Positions 9,271-16,221 of a stretch of 64,000 bases of DNA are shown one piece after another. The stretch is from Paractinoplanes tereljensis (GTDB lineage Bacteria > Actinomycetota > Actinomycetes > Mycobacteriales > Micromonosporaceae), in assembly GCF_016862435.1 (NCBI RefSeq), contig NZ_BOMY01000050.1:186001-250000 (forward strand). The letters run 5' to 3'. Both the position numbers and the translations under genes were made by a program. How positions within the stretch are numbered: the first letter of the stretch is position 1; each line of letters opens with the position of its first letter. The notes below the pieces were generated by a model. It made no database searches and was not told where the DNA came from. It saw only the letters and a program-made list of their open reading frames with translations.

Positions 9271-9302
9271 CTGTGGCCAGGAGCGCCTACTCCTGGCCAC
9301 AG
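9271..9302 (+). terminator. Intra-cluster hairpin after the 6842 gene
   Basis: A 13-bp perfect stem (CTGTGGCCAGGAG pairing with its complement) with a six-base loop, 17 bases after the stop codon. No T tract follows, so it may be a GC-rich terminator, an attenuator or an mRNA-stabilising structure between two parts of the cluster. Confidence 0.6.
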
Positions 9303-9356
9303 CATGCGACGGGCATCCGCCCGGCGCGCTTCATCGCACAGAAAAGGATAGCCGCA

Positions 9357-10337
9357 GTGCTGAACAAACGCTTCCTGGCTGTCATCGGGATCGGGCTGGT
9401 GGGCGCCCTCGCGTTCACCGCTTCCCCGGCATCGGCCGACCCGAGCGGGACGCCCACCTTCCGCGTCCTCGCCGGCGTTGGCTCGGACACCACCGAGGGC
9501 GTCATGAACGGCCTCTCGCAGGTCGTCGTCGACGCTAGCAACGTCAAGCAGATCGCCTCCTACGACGCGTTCGGCTCGGCTCAGATCCAGACCAAGGAGA
9601 CCGGCTGCGTCATCAACCGGCCCGCCGGGTCCGGTAACGGTGTCACCGCTCTGGTGGCGTCGGTGGACGCGAACAACAACTGCCTCGACTTCGCGCGCTC
9701 GTCGAGCAACAACTCCGCGTCGTACGCCGGTAAGAACCTGACCTACATCCCGTTCGCGGTGGACGCGGTCACCTACGCGGTGCGTGGCGACGGGACCCTG
9801 TCCCGCACGCTCACCAAGGCGCAGCTGACCACGATCTACAACTGTGGCGTCACCACGGCCTACAAGCCGCTGCTGCCGCAGTTCGGCTCGGGCACCCGGT
9901 CCTTCTTCCTGAAGACCCTCGGCTTCACCGACGCCGCGAACTTCACCTCGCAGACCAACCACACCTGCATCGGCGAGGTCGACTCGACCGGCGCTCCGCT
10001 GCAGGAGAACAACGGCGCGCTGCTGACCGACACCAAGCAGATCGTGCCCTACTCGATCGCCCAGTACCTCTCGCAGACCACCGGCGTGGTCAGCGACGTG
10101 CACGGCAAGTCGGTTCTCGGCCAGCTCGACGGCATCGCGCCGACCGTGCTGAACACCTCCTCGATCGGCGTCCGCGACGTCTACAACGTCGTGCCGACCG
10201 CGAAGCTCACCGACGGCACCGTGTCCAGCGTCTTCGTCGGCTCGACGTCGAAGGTCTGCCAGAACGCCAACACGATCAAGAAGTACGGCTTCGCGCCGCA
10301 CGCGTCGTGTGGCGACACCACCATCCGCACGCCGTAA
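9357..10337 (+). CDS. Secreted PstS-like substrate-binding protein
   Basis: A 326-residue exported protein with a signal peptide (LAVIGIGLVGALAFTASPASA) and no C-terminal helix or lipobox, so it should be soluble outside the cell. The PBP-like features are GSDTTEGVMNG near the N-terminus, RPAGSGNGVTAL, CLDFARSSSNN, LTKAQLTTIYNCG, and the anion-loop-like FGSGTRSFFLKTLG. Several cysteines suggest disulfides. The GTG at 9357 has AAAAGGA about 8 bases upstream. This is the third binding-protein-like product in the cluster. Together with the next gene it is bracketed by two hairpins, so it may be expressed at a different level from the transporter genes. Confidence 0.8.
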   Translation: MLNKRFLAVIGIGLVGALAFTASPASADPSGTPTFRVLAGVGSDTTEGVMNGLSQVVVDASNVKQIASYDAFGSAQIQTKETGCVINRPAGSGNGVTALVASVDANNNCLDFARSSSNNSASYAGKNLTYIPFAVDAVTYAVRGDGTLSRTLTKAQLTTIYNCGVTTAYKPLLPQFGSGTRSFFLKTLGFTDAANFTSQTNHTCIGEVDSTGAPLQENNGALLTDTKQIVPYSIAQYLSQTTGVVSDVHGKSVLGQLDGIAPTVLNTSSIGVRDVYNVVPTAKLTDGTVSSVFVGSTSKVCQNANTIKKYGFAPHASCGDTTIRTP

Positions 10338-10359
10338 TCGATCTGAAGGCGATAGAAAA

Positions 10360-11937
10360 ATGCAGCTCTCCCGTATCGCGGGCGCCGCTTTCGTCACGGT
10401 TGCGACTGCCGCGACCGTCCTCACCGCCGGTGTCGGTGCGGCGCAGGCCGCTCCCGCGGCCGGCTCCCTGGGCACCCTGACCGTCAACCCGACCTCCGGC
10501 ACCGACCTGGTGGCGCCGCGGGTGACGACGTCGGCCGGTTGCGCCGCCGACTCGGACTCCTACCACGCCGTGATCACCGGCCCGGGTGCCTTCGCGGCCG
10601 GTTACCAGATCATCGCGCCGACCTCCGCCAACTTCTCCACCGAGAGTGGCTTCGAAGCGGCGTTCAACGTGACCTTCGCGGACGCCGCCAAGGACCTGAG
10701 CACCACCATCGTCGCCGGTGAGTACGACGTCACGCTGAACTGCCTGGACGCCTTCACCACCGAGGTCAAGGGCAACTTCACCACCGCCGTGTACTTCACC
10801 TCGGCGACCGCGTGGCAGTCCACCGACCCGAACGCGTCGCAGCCGTCGAGCACCTCGCTCGACATCACGCCGGCCGGTCCGGTCAACGTGGGCGACACCG
10901 TGACCCTGAAGGCGACCGTCGCTCCGTCGACGGCCACCGGCACGGTCCAGTTCAAGGACGGCGCCGACAACCTCGGCGGCGCGGTTGCCGTCAGCGGTGG
11001 CGTGGCCTCCCTGCCGACCGCGGCGCTGACCGCCGGCACGCACACCATCACCGCGGTGTTCAGCAGCACCTCGGCCGGCGTCAACGGCTCGACCTCGGCT
11101 GCCTCGCAGCTCGTGGTCAACCCGCCGGCCGCCACCGCCACCACCACGGCGCTGGTCGTCAACCCGAGCGGCTCGGTCGAGCAGTTCACCCCGATCACCC
11201 TGAGCGCCTCGGTCCTCCCGACCGGCGCCGCGGGCAAGATCCAGTTCATCGACGCCGGCCAGAACCTGGGCCTGCCGGTGACCGTCACCGACGGGGCCGC
11301 CAGCCTCGTCACCAGCAGCCTCGGTGCCGGCAGCCACGCGCTGTCCGCGCGCTTCGTGCCGGCCAGCACGACGGCCTACGCGGCCAGCGAGTCGGACTCG
11401 GTCGCGGTCACCGTGACCGCGTTCAGCGGTGGCACCGCGTCGCAGACTCTCTCCACCACCGTGGAGAGCGGCGCCCTGACCATCAGCGTCGGCAGCAGTG
11501 CCCCGGTTGTTCTTCCGGCCCCGGCTCTCACGTCGGACGCCTCGAAGCTGACCACCGGCGGCACGATCAACTCGCTGACCGTCACCGACCTCCGCGCCGG
11601 CAACGCCGGCTGGAACGTCGCCGGCCAGGTGTCCGACTTCTCGGACGGCAAGAACCACTCCATCAACGCGGCCAACCTCGGTTGGGCGCCGAAGGTCGTC
11701 GACCAGGGCGCGTCCCAGGCCGTCACCGCCGGCCCGCAGGTGGACCCGGCCAACGCCATCGCCCCGGGTGCGGCCGCTCCGGCTGACCGTGGCCTGGCCA
11801 CCAGCCGGACCCTCGCCTCGGCCGCGGCCGGCAAGGGCGTGGGCACCGCGCACCTGAACGCGACCGTGTCCCTGCAGGCGCCGACCACCACCGTGGCGGG
11901 CACCTACACGGCCACTCTCACCATCACCGCCATCTGA
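10360..11937 (+). CDS. Secreted surface protein: two-Cys domain, Ig-like repeats, WxL-like C-terminus
   Basis: A 525-residue exported protein with a signal peptide (residues 1-30). Residues 31-150 form a two-cysteine domain that recurs in the genes at 12974 and 13638. Two bacterial Ig-like repeats of the GTVQFKDGADNLG / GKIQFIDAGQNLG type follow (about 165-365). The C-terminal 150 residues resemble a WxL domain: TVTDLRAGNAGWNVAGQVSD, and at the very end AGTYTATLTITAI, where a canonical WxL protein has YTATLTWTL. In Firmicutes WxL domains attach non-covalently to peptidoglycan or to DUF916 partner proteins. A DUF916-type gene follows directly, which supports the call. The ATG at 10360 follows an A-rich leader with GAAGGCGATAG. 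Confidence 0.75.
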   Translation: MQLSRIAGAAFVTVATAATVLTAGVGAAQAAPAAGSLGTLTVNPTSGTDLVAPRVTTSAGCAADSDSYHAVITGPGAFAAGYQIIAPTSANFSTESGFEAAFNVTFADAAKDLSTTIVAGEYDVTLNCLDAFTTEVKGNFTTAVYFTSATAWQSTDPNASQPSSTSLDITPAGPVNVGDTVTLKATVAPSTATGTVQFKDGADNLGGAVAVSGGVASLPTAALTAGTHTITAVFSSTSAGVNGSTSAASQLVVNPPAATATTTALVVNPSGSVEQFTPITLSASVLPTGAAGKIQFIDAGQNLGLPVTVTDGAASLVTSSLGAGSHALSARFVPASTTAYAASESDSVAVTVTAFSGGTASQTLSTTVESGALTISVGSSAPVVLPAPALTSDASKLTTGGTINSLTVTDLRAGNAGWNVAGQVSDFSDGKNHSINAANLGWAPKVVDQGASQAVTAGPQVDPANAIAPGAAAPADRGLATSRTLASAAAGKGVGTAHLNATVSLQAPTTTVAGTYTATLTITAI

Positions 11938-11945
11938 TTCACCTC

Positions 11946-11975
11946 GTGCGGGGCGGGCCGCCACCCGCCCCGCAC
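11946..11975 (+). terminator. Intra-cluster hairpin after the WxL-like gene
   Basis: A 12-bp perfect stem (GTGCGGGGCGGG with its complement) and a six-base loop, 8 bases after the stop codon. It has no T run. With the hairpin at 9271 it encloses the two genes for soluble secreted proteins. Confidence 0.65.
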
Positions 11976-12003
11976 ACCCAAAGCTCCACGAAGGACGGTC
12001 ACC

Positions 12004-12981
12004 ATGCGGCGTACGGCAGCACTGTTCGGTGTTCTGCTGGCTCTTGTCCCGGCTGTTCCGGCCGCGGCCGACAACTCCGGTGGACGGGCGACCTATGGTG
12101 TCCGCCCGACCGGCAAGACCGCCCCGGATGGCCGGTCCACGTTCGCCTACGCGGCGACGCCGGGCGGCGTCTTCACCGACCAGGTGGAGATCTCCAACCC
12201 AGGAACAAAACCATTGACCCTCAAGGTGTACGCGAACGACGCGTTCACCCCCGGCACCGGCGGGTTCGACCTGCTGGCGGCCGGTAAGAAGTCGGACGAC
12301 GCGGGCACCTGGATCACCGTGTCCCGGTCCTCGGTTCAGGTCCCGGCCCGCGGCAAGGTCATCGTGCCGTTCACCCTGAAGGTGCCGGCCACCGCGACGC
12401 CGGGCGACCACAGCGCCGGCATCGTCGCGACGCTCACCTCGATCGGCACCGACGCCAAGGGCAACAAGGTCGCCGTCGACCAGCGCGTCGGCTCCCGGGT
12501 CTACCTGCGGATCAGCGGCACGCTCGAACCGCGGCTGACCGTCGAGGGCCTGACCGCCGCCTACCACCCGAGCCGCAACCCGTTCTCGTCCGGGAAGACC
12601 ACGCTGACCTACCGCGTGCGGAACACCGGGAACGTCCGGCTCGGCGCCCACCAGAAGGTCGTCGTCAAGACGCTGTGGGGCACCAGGAAGACCGCGAACG
12701 GCGTCGCCGACGTGCCGGAGATCCTGCCCGGCGACGCGGTCGACATGGTCGCCGAGGTCAAGGGCGCGCTCCCGGCGATCTGGCTGACCGGCTCGGTCTC
12801 CGCCGACCCCCTGGCCCAGGCCGGCGACGAGAAGCTGCCGCTCTCCTCGACCACCCGGGACCACGGCTTCTGGGCCGTCTCGTGGACGCTGCTGGCCATT
12901 GTCGGCGGGCTTCTGCTGCTGGTGGGGGGCGGCTTCGGCTTCCGCTTCTGGCGGCGCCGCCGGGTGACCGCCGGTGCTTAG
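12004..12981 (+). CDS. DUF916-type WxL-partner membrane protein
   Basis: A 325-residue exported protein with a signal peptide (ending VPAAAD), an immunoglobulin-like ectodomain and a C-terminal helix followed by a basic stop (RFWRRRRVTAGA). The ectodomain resembles DUF916, the N-terminal domain of WxL-interacting proteins: GVRPTGKTAPDGRSTFAYAA, then VEISNPGTKPLTLKVYANDA, WITVSRSSVQVPARGKVIVP and VPATATPGDHSAGIVATL. In Firmicutes these proteins bind WxL proteins and peptidoglycan. The second half (RISGTLEPRLTVEGL...) could be a DUF3324-like domain. Its start ATG has GAAGGACGG upstream. It lies between the WxL-like gene and an LPxTG gene, the expected csc-cluster arrangement. Confidence 0.78.
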   Translation: MRRTAALFGVLLALVPAVPAAADNSGGRATYGVRPTGKTAPDGRSTFAYAATPGGVFTDQVEISNPGTKPLTLKVYANDAFTPGTGGFDLLAAGKKSDDAGTWITVSRSSVQVPARGKVIVPFTLKVPATATPGDHSAGIVATLTSIGTDAKGNKVAVDQRVGSRVYLRISGTLEPRLTVEGLTAAYHPSRNPFSSGKTTLTYRVRNTGNVRLGAHQKVVVKTLWGTRKTANGVADVPEILPGDAVDMVAEVKGALPAIWLTGSVSADPLAQAGDEKLPLSSTTRDHGFWAVSWTLLAIVGGLLLLVGGGFGFRFWRRRRVTAGA

Positions 12982-13624
12982 CTTCCTGGCCGCCGCCGCA
13001 CTGAGCGGCAGCCTCACGTTCTTCCCGTCGAACAGCATCGACACCGCCGCGATCGTGGTGCAGACCTCGGCCGGTTGCCCGTCGACGGCGGACACCTACT
13101 ACGCGATCGCGACCGGTCACGGCTTCGGAAAGGACGGCCAGGTGGTGACCGCGCCGACGGCCGCCGGGATGTCCCGGACCGAGGGCTTCAACGTCTTCTT
13201 CGCGCAGACGATGAAGGACTTCGCGGCCGACAACGGCACCACCCTGCAGGGCCGGTACGACGTGTCGGTCTTCTGCGCCGACTCGTTCACCGGCACCAAG
13301 TTCGCCGAGTTCACCGGGCAGCTGACGTTCTCGTCCCCGACGAAGTACAAGTCGTCCGGCCGGACCACGGCGCTGTCGGAACGCCCGGTCCCGGGCGGCC
13401 AGGACATGGACCTCCCGGCCAGCGGGTCCCCGACCCCTGAGCAGGCGCCGGCCTCCGAAGCGCCGCCGGCCACCCCGGTGCCGGTCGCGGACGTCGCCGC
13501 GCCCATCGCTGCGGAAAAGAAGAGTCTTCCGGTCGGCTGGATCGGCGGCGGTGTGGCCGCGATCCTGCTCGCCTTCGAGATCGGGCGGCGCATCGGGCGC
13601 CGCTCCGCCACCACCCGACCCTGA
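12974..13624 (+). CDS. Membrane-anchored copy of the two-Cys domain
   Basis: A 216-residue protein of no known family. After a short hydrophobic N-terminus (LSFLAAAALSGS) it consists of one copy of the two-cysteine domain seen in its neighbours: VQTSAGCPSTADTYY, a central MKDFAADN segment, then GRYDVSVFCADSFTG. A Pro/Ala/Glu-rich linker follows and then a C-terminal helix with a basic tail (GRRIGRRSATTRP). The GTG start lies inside the end of the DUF916 gene (8-base overlap), so the two are probably translated in a coupled way. It likely displays the domain on the outer membrane face. Confidence 0.7.
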   Translation: MLSFLAAAALSGSLTFFPSNSIDTAAIVVQTSAGCPSTADTYYAIATGHGFGKDGQVVTAPTAAGMSRTEGFNVFFAQTMKDFAADNGTTLQGRYDVSVFCADSFTGTKFAEFTGQLTFSSPTKYKSSGRTTALSERPVPGGQDMDLPASGSPTPEQAPASEAPPATPVPVADVAAPIAAEKKSLPVGWIGGGVAAILLAFEIGRRIGRRSATTRP

Positions 13625-13637
13625 GGAGGCACATACC

Positions 13638-14444
13638 GTGCTGCGATCCTTGCGCGCCTGGGCGGCAACGCTCGGCGTATTCCTGATGGCCGCCGGGGCG
13701 ATGGCGCTCGTCTCCGCGTCTCCCGCCCGCGCGGCCGACGCGTTCCAGACCACCCTGACCTTCGAGCCGGACAGCAAGACCGACCTGGTCGCACCGAAAC
13801 TGCGGACGGCCGGCGGCTGTGCCGCCGAGTCGGACCAGTACTACGTGACGGTGACCGGGCCCGGCGAGTTCGCCAACGGTTACCTGATCACCGAGCCGTC
13901 GGCGGCGAACTTCAGCACCACCGAGCCGTTCGAGGCGGTGCTCGGCAACTCGATGCTGGATGCCGCCAAGGACCTCAACCGGACCTCGGTCGAGCCCGGC
14001 TATTACCTGGTCACGCTCTCCTGCATCGACTCGTTCATGCAGGTCGTCAAGAGCACCTTCAACGGGTACATGAAGTTCACCGACGCCACCACCTACATCA
14101 CCGGCGCGAACGTCTATCCCGGCAGCACGACCGAGCCGAAGCCGTCGGTGTCCGCCTCGGCCTCGGCTTCCGCGTCCGCGTCGGCCTCCGCGTCGGCGTC
14201 GGCGTCGGCCAGCCCGGACCCGACGGACACCACGACGAGTCCGACTGCGTCGGCCACCACCAGCCCGGCCGCGACCCGGACTCCGACGGCGACGGCCACG
14301 ACCACCGCGGCCGCCGCGACGCTGCCGGTCACCGGCCCGCCGGCCGGTGGGCTCTTCGTCATCGGCATCCTGCTGCTGATCCTCGGTGGCGCGGTCGTGC
14401 TCGGCACCTGCCGCTTCGACCGGCCACAACCGGCACGGTGGTGA
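13638..14444 (+). CDS. LPVTG-tailed surface protein with the two-Cys domain
   Basis: A 268-residue exported protein. After a signal peptide it has a single two-cysteine domain (LRTAGGCAAESDQYY, NSMLDAAKDLNRT, YYLVTLSCIDSF) clearly related to the N-terminus of the 10360 protein. A long Ser-Ala and Thr-Pro linker follows. The C-terminus is a sortase sorting signal: LPVTG, a hydrophobic helix and a short tail with Arg. It would be the counterpart of the small LPxTG protein of csc clusters. GAGGAGG lies 9 bases before the GTG start. It overlaps the next gene by GTGA. Covalent wall attachment would need an active sortase from elsewhere, since the adjacent sortase-like protein is inactive by sequence. 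Confidence 0.78.
   Translation: MLRSLRAWAATLGVFLMAAGAMALVSASPARAADAFQTTLTFEPDSKTDLVAPKLRTAGGCAAESDQYYVTVTGPGEFANGYLITEPSAANFSTTEPFEAVLGNSMLDAAKDLNRTSVEPGYYLVTLSCIDSFMQVVKSTFNGYMKFTDATTYITGANVYPGSTTEPKPSVSASASASASASASASASASASPDPTDTTTSPTASATTSPAATRTPTATATTTAAAATLPVTGPPAGGLFVIGILLLILGGAVVLGTCRFDRPQPARW
14149..14213 (+). repeat. Hexanucleotide Ser-Ala repeat tract
   Basis: About ten tandem copies of a TCSGCS-type six-base unit (for example GCCTCGGCCTCGGCTTCC) encode an alternating Ser-Ala spacer in the LPVTG protein. Such a tract could change length by slippage without shifting frame. Confidence 0.8.
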
Positions 14445-15391
14445 GCACCGTGACCGCCACGATCACCGAGCCGCTGCCGGCGCCGGTCGAAGAGAAGCCC
14501 GCGCCGCGCCCGCGCACCCCACCGCCGCCGCCCCGGCCGCGGTTCACCGGTGGCAGCACGGTCGGGACCGCGCTGACCATCCTGGCTGCGCTCGCGCTCG
14601 GCTTCGTGGCGCAGATGACCGTGCTCGGCTCGCTCTCGCACGAGCGGGCCCAGCGGGTCGCCTACGCCAACTTCCGGGCCGAGCTGGCCCAGGCCACCGC
14701 CCCGGTCAGCCACTTCGACGAGGCCGGCACCGACGCGCTGGCCGAGGGCAGTGCCGTCGCGATCATCAGCATCCCGGCGATCGGCGTGCAGGAGGTGGTC
14801 TTCGAGGGCACCGACGGCGGCGTCCTGAGCCGGGGTCCGGGTCACCGACGAGACACCGTCTTCCCCGGTCAGAAGGGGGTCAGCGTCCTGATGGCCCGGC
14901 GCGCCGCGTTCGGCGGGCCGTTCGCGCGGATCGGCGACCTCCGGGTCGGCGACAAGATCACTGTGATCAACGGGCAGGGCGAGCACGCGTACCAGGTCAT
15001 GGGGGTGCGCCGGAGCGGTGAACCGCAACCACCGGCGCTCGCCGCCGGCGAAGGACGACTCACCCTGGTCACCGCGGACGGGCAGGCCTATGCCCCGACC
15101 GACGTGCTGCGGGCCGACGCCAAGCTGGTCACCCCGGCGCAGGACACCCCGCGGCTGGCGATCGGCTCGGCCATCCTGCCGACCAAGGACGCCGTGATGG
15201 GCATCGACCTGATGGCGCTGATCCCGCTGGTCCTCTGGGGACAGTTGCTGGTCGCGGCCGCGCTGTCGGTGGCCTGGACCCGGCACCGGCTCGGTCCCTG
15301 GCACGCCTGGCTGATCGGCGTACCCGTCCTCGGCCTCCTCGGTGTCCTGGTCGCCGGCCAGATCACCCAGCTGTTGCCCAACCTGATCTGA
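14441..15391 (+). CDS. Sortase-fold membrane protein lacking catalytic His and Cys (pseudosortase)
   Basis: A 316-residue protein with a cytoplasmic Pro-rich N-terminus, one helix, a sortase-like ectodomain (about residues 100-225) and two further helices at the C-terminus. The fold landmarks of class E/D sortases are present: IISIPAIGVQEVVFEG, GPGHRRDTVFPGQKG, FGGPFARIGDLRVGDKITV and the final RLTLVT strand. However, the catalytic His of the AGHR..YGAPF motif is replaced (VLMARRAAFGGPF), and the catalytic Cys of TLTTC is Ala (LTLVTADGQA). It should therefore not transpeptidate. It may bind sorting signals or serve as a scaffold for the surface complex; that is inference. The GTG at 14441 overlaps the LPVTG gene stop. 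Confidence 0.82.
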   Translation: MSTVTATITEPLPAPVEEKPAPRPRTPPPPPRPRFTGGSTVGTALTILAALALGFVAQMTVLGSLSHERAQRVAYANFRAELAQATAPVSHFDEAGTDALAEGSAVAIISIPAIGVQEVVFEGTDGGVLSRGPGHRRDTVFPGQKGVSVLMARRAAFGGPFARIGDLRVGDKITVINGQGEHAYQVMGVRRSGEPQPPALAAGEGRLTLVTADGQAYAPTDVLRADAKLVTPAQDTPRLAIGSAILPTKDAVMGIDLMALIPLVLWGQLLVAAALSVAWTRHRLGPWHAWLIGVPVLGLLGVLVAGQITQLLPNLI

Positions 15392-15405
15392 TCGAGGAGC
15401 ACCCG

Positions 15406-16221
15406 ATGACCGAAACCGCCGTAATGCCGAAGCAGTCGGCCTACGACGCCGTGGCGCTGGAGGCGCATTCGATCTCCGCCTGGTTCGGCGAGCACAAGGT
15501 GCTGGACCGGGTCTCGCTGACCATGCCGGCCCGGATGGTCACCGCGCTGATCGGCCCGTCCGGCTGCGGCAAGTCGACCTTTCTGCGCATTCTCAACCGG
15601 ATGCACGAGCTCATCCCGAGCGCGTCGCTGGCCGGCGAGGTGTGGCTGGACGGCACCGACATCTACGACGCGAACATCAAGGTCACCGACGCCCGCAAGC
15701 ACATCGGCATGGTGTTCCAGAAGCCCAACCCGTTCCCGGCCATGTCGATCTACGACAACGTGGTCGCCGGGCTGAAGCTGACCGGCACCCGGGCCTCCCG
15801 CCGGGAGAAGGACTATCTGGTCGAGGAGTGTCTGACCAAGGCCGGCCTGTGGAAAGAGGTGCGGGAACGGCTGCGGCAGCCGGGTGGCGCGCTCTCCGGC
15901 GGCCAGCAGCAGCGTCTCTGCATCGCCCGCTCCCTGGCCGTACGCCCGCAGGTGTTGCTGATGGACGAGCCGTGCTCGGCGCTCGACCCGACGTCGACCC
16001 GCCGGATCGAGGAGACCATCGCCGAACTGCGCGACGAGGTCACCATCGTGATCGTCACGCACAACATGCAGCAGGCGGCCCGGGTGTCGCAGCAGTGCGC
16101 GTTCTTCCTCGCCGAGCAGGGAACCCCCGGCCACATCGTGGAAGCCGGCCCCACCGACGACATGTTCAACGCGCCCGTCGACCCCCGGACCGCCGACTAC
16201 GTCAACGGTCGTTTCGGCTAA
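15406..16221 (+). CDS. pstB: Phosphate-type ABC transporter ATP-binding protein PstB
   Basis: A 271-residue ATPase with all expected motifs: Walker A GPSGCGKST, the PstB-typical MVFQKPNPFPAMSIYDNV, signature LSGGQQQR, Walker B VLLMDEPCSALDP, and the switch His in THNMQQAARVS. It should power the PstC-PstA channel encoded 11 kb upstream at the start of the same cluster. GAGGAG lies before the ATG. No phoU follows; the stop codon overlaps that of a convergent gene. The position of pstB after eight surface-protein genes is unusual. Confidence 0.95.
   Translation: MTETAVMPKQSAYDAVALEAHSISAWFGEHKVLDRVSLTMPARMVTALIGPSGCGKSTFLRILNRMHELIPSASLAGEVWLDGTDIYDANIKVTDARKHIGMVFQKPNPFPAMSIYDNVVAGLKLTGTRASRREKDYLVEECLTKAGLWKEVRERLRQPGGALSGGQQQRLCIARSLAVRPQVLLMDEPCSALDPTSTRRIEETIAELRDEVTIVIVTHNMQQAARVSQQCAFFLAEQGTPGHIVEAGPTDDMFNAPVDPRTADYVNGRFG

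Noticed and set aside
14149..14213. Tandem repeat considered as a CRISPR or regulatory array
   Set aside because: The units are six bases with no spacers and encode a Ser-Ala linker in frame.
14836..14860. The His in GPGHRRD of the sortase-like protein as the catalytic His
   Set aside because: That His lies in the GxGHYPGT-type segment upstream of the catalytic AGHR motif in active sortases; the catalytic position itself reads ARR, and the Cys is Ala.
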